Shown: in pieces, positions 22,996 to 34,900 of the stretch
How the letters are laid out: the number at the start of each line of letters is the position of its first letter
How positions within the stretch are numbered: position 1 is the stretch's first letter
Assembly: GCA_009823395.1 (NCBI GenBank)
Contig: CM020501.1
Location: forward strand, 8,987,361 to 9,051,360
Reading direction: 5' to 3'
From: Thamnaconus septentrionalis
Taxonomy: Eukaryota > Chordata > Actinopteri > Tetraodontiformes > Monacanthidae
DNA length: 64,000 bases
Translations under genes and position numbers: made by a program
The notes under the pieces: model-generated
Databases searched by the model: none
What the model was told of the DNA's origin: nothing
What the model saw: only the letters and a program-made list of their open reading frames with translations

Positions 22996-25900
22996 GAGTC
23001 CAAACATAGCAGCACAGCAGGTCCTGCAGGACTTTGCCTTGCTTTGATAAAGGACACTGTCTGGAGCCTCTAATCAGGCTTTCCCTCATTGACTTTTTTA
23101 AATCTGACCATTATTTTTTTTTTCTTTTTAAACTTTGTCTTCATTTAAATCCAAAAAATGTGTTATTTTCCTAGATAATTCCAGATTATTTACCCTAACC
23201 AGAAGGCTGTAATTGCTGTGGACTGGCTTTCCAGGAGGAACCCACCTTGGCACTAATTATTTAGTGCTCGCTCGGCGTCCAAAAACAAGCTTTCGTCTTT
23301 CACCAGCTGCTCCGATGGGCTCCTCCTTAAACTGTGTGATCAGTCTGTCGGCGTAAACAGACGCAGCGGGAACGCCACGCCACAATGCAAATCAACCACT
23401 GAGTACGTCCCGCACGCTGGGCCCTCGAACACGGTGCCCCTCACAAAGCCTTCTGTAGTCAGGGTTTGGCAGTCTGCTTCCTCCCACCAGGCAGGTTGGC
23501 TGAGAAAGAAACAAAAATCACGGGCTGACCGAAGTCACACGACGAAGGAGGAGAAGCTGGATCCAAACCCGCGTCACATAAAAACGCAGCCGCCTATTAT
23601 TGCTCATGAAGAATGGATGCGAGAGGGGCATTCTCTGATATGTTCAGGGGCGATGAATATTTCATGACGCCGGCGGAAAGGTCAGTCCGCTTGATTATTT
23701 GCGAGGCATTCACAGCCGAGTGACTGAGCTACGAAGTCGGCGCGTCCTCGCAGCGTCCCGACTGCTGCTGCGATTGTTTAGGGAAACTGATTTGCGGCGT
23801 GATCACCCCTGGCAGCACGTTGATCCTGCTGGAGGGATGGGGGTGAGGCGGCGGGGGGTGGAGGGTGTGTCGGATGAGAGGGGTGCCGCCTTTTTCCCAG
23901 CGTCTCATCAGAATTCAGCTGGTGCACTCGGTCCGCCCAGGGGTGAACGGCCACGGACGCGGCTCCTTTCAAAGGGAGGAGGGGGGCTGAGGGGGGTTCA
24001 TGCTCACGGCCCCAAATGAGCAAACGAGGTGGAGGCACAGCAGGGGGGCTCAGGGCGGGCAGCGCTACCTAGAGGTTCGCTGGAGAGCAGGGCGGACCTC
24101 ACTAACGCTTTCCACGCCTCTCTGGGCTCAGTGAACGCCACACAGATGGAAAAACGTCCATCCGTTGCCTCTCTTCAAGGCTCCACTTTGCAGCAGATGT
24201 GAGCTAAAATACAGTGTTCTGAAAATCAACCCTATGTGATGTCATAAAGGGCGGTGGGACCTCTCCTAGCTAGTTTTTGCACCCACATTTGGAAACCAGT
24301 GATTTTGGCAGAACGCTCAGGGGAGCGAGGTTTGCAGGAGCCTGTAAACAGAGGGCTAAATACACTGTTCTCTGAAGATCATTACATTGTTTCCTTTTCA
24401 TTGCTGTTATTGATTAATAATGTGACGGTGCTCCAGTCTGAAAAATTTGAAAATGCCTAAAATAAGGAGCTTAAATTTGTTTGCTGAGTGCAACTGGGAA
24501 ACATGACAAAAAGGACTGATAATGATGACGCAGTTCCAATAATAAAGTTTTAACATTTTTTCTTTCCAAATTTCTTCAGTCTTTTCTCGTCCTTTTCTAT
24601 TTTTCACTTCCTAATAATGTTGTTTACTGTTTTCCAAGATGCCTCTCATTTGAGGTTTTTCGCGCTGATGGCCTATTTCTTCCTGTTTATTTTTAACTCC
24701 TGCCTTTTGTAGCTTACCGTGTGCTCAGACTGCGTAATGACTCGCCCACCGCCCACGTTACGGTAAGTTCACCAAGTCATCGACAAACATTTGTTTGTCG
24801 GTGACTTGTTGTTTTTTTTCCACACAGCGGGTACTTTGGTTGGATGTGTTCTCTTTTGATATTCTGAACACCAGGAAAAAAATCCTGAGGTCCCTTATTG
24901 ACTTGAGCCTAACTCCCAACAGGGAGGATTCCCTGAAAATAGTTGTGGAGGTGATGGTGAATAACTTTGGTCGCTACCGACCAGGGCAAGTTGTCTTTAA
25001 AATGTTGTTTTTTTCTTCAGTTACTAACCAAACGTTTGTGTAATTGGTGTGTTAAAGTGAATCCACAGTTTTGAAGTAATTCCTCTTGGAGCCGTTAGTT
25101 GTTTATTGAACTGAACCTAAATCGTCCTCAGAAATATTTCAGACTTGCTGAGAAGAATCATTTTAAGGCAAGATCCTACTTGTATCTGCTGAGCCCATGT
25201 ATTTTGTATAGTAGGTAAAGTGATCCTTGGAATGCACATCAGCTAGTGTGCCCATAGCTTTTATTCTGTTAAAGAAAAAAAGAGCATACGCTGTAAAATG
25301 AACCTGACGCCCTCGCTGTGACAGAGTGTCCATTGCACTTTCTCTCTGTGAAGGGGAACAAGCAGAGTGGTACAGGACAGGAAGTGTAAAGTTGCCTGGG
25401 ATAATTACAACACACTGTGGCCCAGCCTGCTGGAGGTCATCCTCTAACATGCTGTGGGGCTGCTTATCAACAACGATCAATAGGTTTTACACCCTCTCAC
25501 CTTGGGTTGTTCACTCCTGTTGCTGTATACACTCTCTGCCTAATGACTGTGTGACTGCTAGTCCCATTTTCTCCTGAGAAACTATGGGGTGGTCCTCGAG
25601 GACCCTTGAATGAAGTTGTCTCTGAGAGGTGTGCTGTACTTCTTGAGTCAGACGATTCCACGCAGACGAAGCAGACCGCAAGTTCAAAACCAAAAACAAA
25701 AAAAATAACATAACGTTGGTCTGTATTTGACTGAAGGTGATTTCAAGGTTGTCTTGTTTGTCTTGAGAAGTGTCTCTTCTATTTACAATTTCAATGAGTC
25801 CTATACTCCCCAACCCATCATTTCACCCCTTCCCACCTTGATCACTTCTACGTGCTTCCCTTTCAGGTGTAGGATGCTGCAACATACAACTACAAGTCCT

Positions 25901-28419
25901 ACAACCACGTTTGTATACAGGGACATATCTAGCAAATTATACGGGTTAGTTAAAGTGTTTGGATGCAAAGGCCGTTGAAACCAAAATTTTACAAGGGAGG
26001 TTTGGCTGTAAATGGAACGAGAAGCAAGTGAAGCGACACACACATCAGAATAAGCAAATGCAAGCCAGAATGGCTGCTACTAAAGAAACAAGCGTGGAAT
26101 GCTGCAGTAGGAGCACTGTATGGCATTTTTACATTAAAAACAGAATGTAAAAAGAACCTCGGAAGATTTTCTCGGTGGGCAAGATGCTTTTTCATTTAAT
26201 CCCAGCAAAGTTGAAAAAGTTTAGAGAAAGTTTTGAAAGGTAAGCGAAACACCAAGAGTGCATTGTCGCCGCCACAGGGAGGTAATGCATACAGCCCCCA
26301 CCTAACCCCTACCCCCTCTCCTCCAACATACACACACACACACACACACAAAGAGACAAACCAGAAAGAAAGCCTCAAGCTGTTGCTGGCCAGCTGGTAG
26401 TAAAAACAAACAAACAATACAAGATTGATCCACTCTGAATGTGAGAGAAAGTTTGCCCAATCATTCTTCAAGTTCATTTTTTGAAACCACCCGCCCTGAC
26501 TACATAATTTCTATTGGCTATTTACCATATGGATGTATGATAAAAAAAAAAAATCAAATCCTGCTCACATTTCGTCTGGGCTGTCAGGTTTAATCTACAT
26601 TGCAGGCACATTCAAGTTTCGCTGTCATTTTGACAAGAATTTGACAACACACCGCCACCTGCTGTTGATGAGAATGCAGAAAAGCTGCGTCTCAAATTTA
26701 AGTAGTGTGGGCCCAAATCCAGTTTTTTGCCAACTTGCGACTTTCCAGGCCTTGTTAGTGACTTAAATTGTCAAACGTGTCAAGCAGTGAATCTAGTGAC
26801 TTCTGCTGGTCTTCGCGAGAATGTTGCCGCTGACAGCAATTTTTAGCAATAAGGTGATGCGAAGGTTCATCTGCAGTGCAGGTCCTTCACTAGCTGCGGT
26901 GCTGCCATGAGCTCTCCCCAGTCTTAGAGCACTCTGCTCACCTCACCGCAGCTCAGACCAGCGGCACTCCAGGGCTGCCAAGGAATCACGCACGTTCAGG
27001 CCAGAATCATGACGCTTGGTCTTTTCATTAAATTTGATATCTTACTCTCTCTTTTTTTGTAGAAATCTTGAGATTTATTTTGAAAATTAATACTTTGACT
27101 GTAAAATTGAATTCCATCGTCAAGCTCTTTCAGCTTGATCAACTGTTTTGAACAAATCATGATATAAAGTTTTTTTTGAAAATCCACATCAGCAGAAAAA
27201 TATGTGTTTGTTGATCTAACTCTCGGTTGCTACAATTTTTGGGCTGAAGAGTTTGCAACACTGCCTTCATTATACACCCCAGATGAGACAAACACTTTTA
27301 ATTTCAACTCCTTTAACAATGAGCTGCAAATTTTAAACATTCAGTAAAAGTGATAATCTGCTTTTATCACAGATAAACCAAACTTCTGTTTGACGATTAA
27401 CTCATCAATCTCATTAAAATGTGTGGATGCTTCGAGTACAGCGAAAAGCTAATGCATGCTAATGCTACATTTTGCTCAGTTTTTATGGGACATTTTCAGT
27501 GTGAGAATATCACTCTTCATTTTTCAGACTTCTATTACTGCACTTCATGCATACATGTCATTTCCAACACCCCTCATAGCTTATCAGCTATAAGCCCATT
27601 AGCTGAAATCTCCTGACCTGCAAGAATCCCATGTCATGCCGATAATCACAAGTAGGTCTCCACTGAGCCTTTTATAGTTACATTGATTTTAGTTTAACTC
27701 TTGCTCAAAGGAAAACAAGAATTATTTTCCAAATGGCGTATAGTCCTTCTGATTTTCCAGGTCACACATGAACTCGATGTGACTAACATCACAATCAAAA
27801 ACAACTGACATATCCCCAATCACTTGATTAAAGAGCTCCATTCCACGGCAGAGATTGATCCTGGTTCGAGCTCAACAAGGCGAACAGAGGCCCTGTCGCT
27901 GGAGTCAAAACCCCCATCACATCCATCTCCTGCTCCATGAGCGGGAAAAGTCCCAAGACCATTTCCCGCTACATCATTACCGTAAAATTGTTTCACCGCT
28001 AGCCAATACTGAGGAGGCAGTTGGATTGTCACGCATCACGATTGTTTTTCAGAAGAACGCTTCCAACGGCACCCCCTGAAAGGAAGTTACAGTCACTACT
28101 TGGCGCCACATAATCACAGCGCGGGATTCGAGGCAATCTGAGGATTTTGCCCCTTCATGCTTCATGCTTTAGAGGTGATGTTTGATAGGAAAATTACATG
28201 CAACACGGGAGGAGGAGGGTGGCAAAAATAAACAAAACACGCAGCTGAGACGGCCTGTGTGGCTGCAATTAGTGTATTACAAGATTGCACCGTCGTGCAC
28301 GACAAAATGTACTAAGCGGTCGACTGATGAAACCTAGTTTTTGGAATGGAATGTCGCGCCTTTCACCTAATCCCTCAATTTCTGGATAATTTCTTGATCC
28401 CATTGTCTGCGCTGGGCAA
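22996..28419. other. GSTCD-NPNT intergenic region including GSTCD 3' UTR
   Basis: About 5.4 kb with no recognisable coding exon. The first part must contain the GSTCD 3' UTR. A GC- and CpG-rich stretch lies at about 23380-24150. (CA)10 lies at 26330-26350. A segment at about 24338-24376 resembles one at 51039-51077 in NPNT intron 3 and may be a dispersed repeat. Open frames here are short and show no family signature. Confidence 0.65.
24541..24546 (+). terminator. Candidate GSTCD polyadenylation signal
   Basis: This is the first canonical AATAAA hexamer I see downstream of the GSTCD stop codon, about 1.5 kb after it, followed by T-rich DNA. If used, the 3' UTR would be about 1.55 kb. A non-canonical signal nearer the stop cannot be excluded. 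Confidence 0.3.
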
Positions 28420-28475
28420 CGCAGATCATCTACCTGGGTGGGCGATGATGCACCTGCGTGCCTCGGCAGGCTGCG

Positions 28476-28525
28476 TGCAGCTCGTTAAGTGCGCTTTTGC
28501 GGAGCATGCGCGTTAACGAGCTGCA
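28476..28525. repeat. 13-bp perfect inverted repeat in NPNT upstream region
   Basis: The left arm TGCAGCTCGTTAA (28476-28488) is the exact reverse complement of the right arm TTAACGAGCTGCA (28513-28525). The 24-nt spacer has further complementary GC-rich ends (GTGCGC and GCGCG), so the paired region could extend with a one-base bulge. It lies about 400 bp before the NPNT start codon. Confidence 0.9.
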
Positions 28526-28920
28526 TCTGGAGACTCCAGTTGGCTGTGCACAGGTCATGCCGCTCAGCTCCGGAGCAGCAGCAGCAGCAGCAGCCCAGAG
28601 GGGGAAAGTAGTGCGCGGTTCGGCGCGGTGGCTGCTGCTTGTTCCTGGAGATCATCCGGCGATACGCCGCCGCTGCTGCTGATTTGCGCACTGAAACTTG
28701 CGAGGAGGGAGACAGGAGGGAGCTGTGCGCACAAATAGCACCGCTGCCTCCCAAAGCGGTGGACCGCTTCCACTTACACCCGCCAGCAGCTCCGTCCAGC
28801 CCGCTCACCTTCACCTTCTAACCCGCGGTAACCACCGTCTCCTCCGCGCTTCGGGGCTGCTTGGATTTACGGATAAGAAGGAGGAGGAGGAGGAGGAGAA
28901 GCGGAGCCCAAACCCGAATC

Positions 28921-28991
28921 ATGGATCTGTGGATAAAGTTGCTGTTGTTGTGCAGCTGCTGCCTCGGAGCAAGTGCCGACTACGACGGCAG
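28921..28991 (+). CDS. NPNT: NPNT exon 1 coding part: signal peptide
   Basis: Begins at ATG 28921 and encodes [19 protein letters not shown], a short charged start, a Leu/Cys-rich hydrophobic core and an ASA cleavage site, followed by DYDG and a split Arg codon. Human nephronectin likewise has a short signal peptide ending just before an acidic-aromatic-DGR-WPRQ run, which fixes the start and the junction. The donor is CAG|GTGAGG, phase 2. The context AATCATGG has a purine (A) at -3 and G at +4, a good Kozak match. Confidence 0.94.
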
Positions 28992-31900
28992 GTGAGGGCA
29001 CATGGTTCTACTTTTGTCCGAGCGCATCTATCGGGCACTTGTTTGGCGCGCAAGAGAGCACGTTGTTTCACTGTTTACACGCTTTTTAAAAAAAGAAAAA
29101 GAAAAGAAAGGCAAACAATAGAACCCGCTCCAGACAGCGCGCTGCTTGCCTGACTCGCGCCGACATCAGAGTGGTTGCGAAGTGGTGTGACACCAACATC
29201 GCCGGCGGTTCGTGTTCCAACAGGACGCCGGTGAAGTATGCGAGGAGTCGGAGCAGCGGTGGAGACGCGCCAGGGCTCAAAAGGCGGGCGCGTTTGCGGG
29301 ATTTCTAGTCCGCCTGTCAGTGCGTCGGAGATGAAACGTGATGGATTATTATCAGATTTATTCTAATTTACCCTTAACTCTGAGCCGGTCCTGTAGAACA
29401 AGCTCTGAAGACATTAGGTCTTCTAGTGTGTAAAGTGGGAGAGAAAAGAAATCAGTCATGTTCCCTGGAGGAGAAGTCACACTTTACCAAGAGAAGTTTC
29501 ACAGTTGAGGATTTGTGTTTAAAAAAAGAAATCAGCACCGTTTCCTCTCACACTGAGAAAAAAAACAAAAAACGGATTTCTCGGCTTTCCGGAGCTCTGA
29601 CTAAAAAAAATTGACAAGGGTCCAACCAAACAAACAGAGGATCTGGGGCCAGTATCCCTCCTCCTCCTCCAGCTGAGTGCAGCCAGCTGCTGCTCACTAT
29701 CCTGCCTGCCAGTCAGACCAGGCCCTGACACTGGGGTCGTCCTCTGGTTCAAATGAAGGGAAACCTTTTGAAGATTAGTACAGGTATAATTGTTGCTGAG
29801 CCAGTGCATGTGCATCTCAAACAGCCCATTCAGGGTGAGTGAATTTCCTCCCGCCTGTGGATAGACTTTGACGTCTCAGACTCTGTTCACCTCCTCTGGG
29901 CGAAATGCTGCAGATAGAAGTTTGAAAAGAAGCAGATTTAAACAGCCATAGGTTTAAAAAAGTGTGTGTGTACGTGTGTGTTAGAGAGAGTGAGCGTAAG
30001 GCCACTGCATTTAGCTATCAAGACATTTTTTTTCACTAATTTTCCATGGCTAACATTAGCGTGACAGGCTATGATTTCACGAGATGAAAATATTTAACGT
30101 TTAATTTACGCATCGCCTTTGTGCCATAATAATATACATCAACCGAGCAGCAGAATATTGCACATTATTAACGTCCCCCTGCTGATGGAGTGGCCTGTCA
30201 CCGTGGCCATAATTTGCCAATTTTTATGGTTATAAACTCAGCCGGGTTCTAATCTCTGCTCCAATATTAATTCGTACTGGAGGAAATCCCATGAGGCCCA
30301 GCACGGGCGAAAAGGAAAAAAAAAAAGTCATTTATTAGCCAGTCGCCCTCGTTTATTGCAATTTAGAGAGCATTATAAGCTTATCCATAGGCCTGAAGGG
30401 TCCTTCACGGGTATCAGTGGCACCATCAATTCATTCCCCGTGCAAAAAGTCACCATGCCAGCAAGTTGAGGCCTAAGAAATATATGGTGGCTTTCATTGT
30501 TATGGTGTTTTTCGTTTCATTCAGCTGATCGAGGAAAGCAACCGTGTACATGTTTAACGTTCTTTGTTGAAACGCACACTCCTGTTGATCTTCTCCTCTA
30601 CAGTTCACTGCAGCCAAGTAACACATACCAGACCTCCTGTGTAATCCGAAGTATTGTGGACTCAAGCGAACATCTTGTCGGTGGATTTGAAAGATTGAGA
30701 GAGTTTTAATTTGCCGATTTAAGTGTTATTTATATTTGTATTATGGTATTTGTTTTCCTGCTGCAAGCACAGTGAGGTTGGGTGCACAGGTATCTTTACT
30801 GTTGCTTTGGAGTAGCACCTGCTCCAATGAAGTCACCCTCTTTGCCTTGGCAATATGCAGGATTGTATTGAAACCTGTTGTCAACGTTTGTGTGCGGTTG
30901 CTGCACACATAGAGTGGTCTAACTTTACCATGGCATCGTTAGAATCCCTCCCTATCATTTCTTTGTTTTCTTTTTTTAACTAAACTGTCTTGCTGTTTCT
31001 GAAATAGCATATCGGACGACCCCTGAGCTTTTCATTTACAGTTGAAAATGGTTTCGCTTGAGAAATAAAGTTAATTCTCCTCCGTTGGAGGACGGAGCAG
31101 AGGAGCAAGGACGTCCGCAGTTACCCCCACCCCCACCTCATCCCCCCCTTTTTTAAAACTCAGTTTCCCTGCATTTTTTTTCAGCACGGCCACAGTAGAG
31201 CCACCGGCTTTAACAGGCTGCACGCTGACACCTCATGACATTGAAACAAACCAGAACCACATGAGGACGATTCAGGTAACAGATGCCAAGTGAGTGACAG
31301 GAGATGGGTGAGGAGTTGGGACAGCCGGAGGGAGTCTGAAGGTTCGCCGCTGCTCATCTGCATCAAGAGGAGCCAGCTGAGGTGACTGGGACACCCCATT
31401 AAGATGCCTGTTACACAGCCGCCTCCAGGGTCCCCAGGCGAGCCCAGTTGGGAGGTGGACCCTAAACTGGCTAATGGGATTATTTTTCCCATCTGGATGG
31501 GGATGTCAATATAGGGCAACTCAATCACAGAGTGGAAAGTGTATCCAGGGAAATACCGTCCGCAGGGGCGGCAGGGAGAATAGCAAGAGGCTGTTTGGAG
31601 ATTTCATCTTGTTTCATTTCCAAAGTCAAAAGTTCAGAAGTGAATTGGTACCTTGAGTCGAGTCTGTAGTTATTTGTGAGGCTGTGATCGCAGTGTCGAA
31701 CCCTGCAAATCGGAATCAATCTGAAAGGCAAAGCTGCAATCTGCCGCACTTGTAAAGAGGTGAAGACGCTTGAAAATACTGAAAATGTTTGGGGTTTTTT
31801 TTGGTCGTTTTTCCTGCCACCTCTCACAAGGCAGCCAATAGGAGCACCATTCTGGACAGATCGGCACTGGCAGCAGATGGTGATGTTTGTAGGGGACACC

Positions 31901-34900
31901 AGCAAAATAAGATAGATGAAGGTCACTGATAAAACATTTTCTCTTCAAATGTAAATACGGTTCATTTTGCCAGTGTCAAAATTGTCCATTCATATGATAG
32001 TTCAGGTGAATGCAGGTTTTAGCAGGATGAACTAATCAGCACTGGCACGTGTCTTCCCTCGCTGGGCCGAGAGCATCAGCCTTGTGTCTGCTGTTGTTTA
32101 CACATTTGTGTTTGCACCTTTGCAACTGGACAGGCGTGACTTGTTTGCTGGTGCAGGGCAGCAACCACACTAATAGCAGGCCAGCGGGGACATTGAGTCA
32201 ATGGCAGGGACTCATCCTCACTGATGCAAGCAGATGAAATGTAAAGATGACTGACACTGTGACAAATCTGCACAGTGTTGCCTTTATTGCTACAGTTTAG
32301 ATTACTGGCAGATACCAGATAAGTCAAGTGCAGGCTGGATTTACTTAAGGAGGAAAATAATGGTGTTTTATTTTCTGATATTTTTATCTAGACCAAAATA
32401 ATATCAGCAAAGTAAAACAAAAACATGACAGCAGCATTATATCAGTAGCTAACCTGTCCTGTCCTATAATAGTGGCATCAACACCATGTTTTTCAGAGGC
32501 ATGTCTGCACAGCATAGAAGGTGCAACAACATTTTTTTTTATCAGTGTTTTTAACAGCGCCGTCTTACATCAAAGTTGTTTTTATTTTTATCGCCCTTGT
32601 TAAATACCTTACGATGTGTGTGGAAAATAAAAAGCACTCAGACTTTTAGGGCCTGCCGGATTCTTCCCTCAACGTCAGCTATTTGTCAATATCCCATGCG
32701 GTGGCCCAGCGTTAATGTGATAATCTTGGCAGTCGACGCGCTGATCTGGCAGAGCACGTGTCTCATTAAGGTGAGAGACACACTTGGACAGTTTTGCGCC
32801 GCTCGGGGCCTTCAGCTGAGCTCGGCAGGTCAGGGCAGGCGGCGGCAGCGCCCCTGAGGAGGCGACCAAGTGCAGGAGTCGGCCTGGGTTTTCTTTTACT
32901 TTTTCTGTGTGAGAGAAAATCCATGAAACACTGTCAAATCACTGATGGGTAAAATGGACTAAAATCACTTTGGCTCCCCAGAGAGGCCCTCACCTGCTCA
33001 TAGATTTTTGGTGGCGCGCGATGTTCCTCTCTGAGTGGAGGATTGGCTCCTCTTCGTCGAGAGAGAGCGAACTCCTGTCTGACGGTCCACGCCTGAGAGG
33101 ACGTGCCACGCTGCGTGCGTGAAGGGTAATAATTATCTGCTTGCCTTCCTCCGAGGCTCAGCGCAATTTAGGATCATTACTGAGAGCCTTGAAGTAATAA
33201 ATACAGGTGCCCGCGCTCATTCGATATGTCAGCTTCCCCGTTCGGCGCAATATCTCCGTGCACTCCTCTCTAGGGAAGGGTAGAGAGGAGTGCACGTTCA
33301 TACGTGCGTGCTCGTGTCTTTTATTTTTCAGCAACTTCTCATCACTCCGCTAAACGAACCTCCCCACGAAATCGTTTTGCCCACCATCCACCGGCAGCTG
33401 GCAGGGGTTCGAGCTCCGTGTCTTTCTCCTCACAGTCTTTGTGAGCGCTGAATGGCAAACACCCGGTCTCTCATCCCCGTCACGCGCAAACCACGCGGGT
33501 GTATTTATTTGTTTCTCGTGACTTTCACGCCCCGCCGCGCTCTCGTTGTCTGCCAAATCTGTGGGGTTTGTCTCCGTATTAACGAGCTGCTTCCTCCGTT
33601 TCTGTGAATTGTTTAAAATGTAGAAGCAAGAACTATTTCCTGCTGTCAATTTTCATCTTGTTCTGTTATTTGAGGCCCAAAAGTTTCTAGAAATGCCAGT
33701 TGGGGTAGAATTCCAATTAAACCTGATCAAAATGTAACATTCTTGAGGGGTTGTTATACCAACAGCCGGCGGTTTCAAATTCCCCGATCTTCACATTTCG
33801 CCGTTCTGATAGAAGTAAACCACAAATTAGCAACAAACCACATTTTCTGTTCTTTGTTTTGTTTTGTTTTTTTGGGGCCATTAAATGTGTGGGATCAACC
33901 TCCCACCTGCAGCAGCTCAGGTTCCAAACTTGAACCCTTCACAGGTTGTCACCTGCTGAATCTTCTCCTGTTCCCTTCAACCCTTCCCTGCTTCCATCCA
34001 ACCCTGAGCTTTGCATCTTCTTCCCTCCTCTGGGAAGGTCCAAGCTCAGCAATATATTCACTGTCCCTCCTCTGTGCACATCCAAATCCTCCCAGTCTAA
34101 TTCGGACACATGAAAAAACTCCAGATTTGGAGCAGAAACGCCAGCTGGCCATGCTGTCAAATGTCGATATTATTTAATTGCTAGTTGAGGTTGTCTGATG
34201 GTCTTTTGAAAGGTGTCAGCGTTGTCCCCAATCAAGTGATGTTTGCCTCTGGCAGAGCTCTTCTTTTTTAGTCATTTTGTTTTGCATGTTGAGAAGTTTA
34301 TGGTATCTGCATGTGTGCGGTAGAGAGTGAAAGAGGGGGCATTTGTCAGAACAGAAGCATCTCATGCTCCTCCTACTCCCTGTTTTGTTATTTTTTTCGT
34401 ATATTTTCTTTTCCTATTTTAGCTGTCCTCTCTCATCCTTCTCTTCCCCCATTGTTGCTATTGTTTCATCTCCTCTGCTCTCCTCTGCTCTCCTCTCCCT
34501 GCCTAACCACATTTTGGCTTGCCGGTGTGGTCGACAAACACTTTTGCTGGATCTGCCACTCTCACTTAGCATCCATCTGTGTTTTTTTTTCCTCCCTTTT
34601 TTTTGCACTCCCTTTCCTGATGAGGTGATTGGCAGCGGAGGCAGGCATTAGCATCTCCTCATGCTGGCACGGAGACGCTAACGGGGGCTAGCAGCCAGCC
34701 CTGGTGGCGATGGATGTGCCGCGAATGCTGAGCAACAACTCGCTCTTTCACGGAGGCACAAAGCGGCAGAGCTTTTGTTTTAGGGGAACAATGTCTCGAG
34801 ACTTCTCTTGGAAAAGGTCTGAGCCTCCTGCACTGATCCGCACAGAAAGCACACGCACTCGATACTTCTTGTCCAAACAGCGGCGTTAAGTGTTTAAAGG

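Larger units (their letters stand above)
28420..29320 (+). promoter_or_regulatory. NPNT CpG-rich promoter / 5' UTR region
   Basis: A strongly GC- and CpG-enriched stretch around the first NPNT coding exon, unlike the A+T-richer flanks. No TATA box is seen, so a CpG-island type promoter is inferred. It includes an NRF1-like core GCATGCGC at 28504-28511 inside the spacer of a 13-bp perfect inverted repeat, an AGC-repeat run at about 28574-28594, a GGA-repeat run at about 28878-28899, and upstream ATGs (for example 28557). The transcription start cannot be placed from sequence alone. Confidence 0.6.

Noticed and set aside
23699..24038. Overlapping open frames of 106 and 86 codons on opposite strands
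   Set aside because: A GC-rich intergenic patch with mirrored frames, typical of stop-poor composition rather than of genes.
27850..27870. GGTTCGAGCTC resembling a tRNA T-arm
   Set aside because: There is no matching acceptor stem, D-arm or anticodon arm upstream.
28698..29153. 151-codon open frame overlapping NPNT exon 1
   Set aside because: A GC-rich region with few stops. The signal peptide frame of NPNT is the supported one, and this frame crosses the exon 1 donor without sense.
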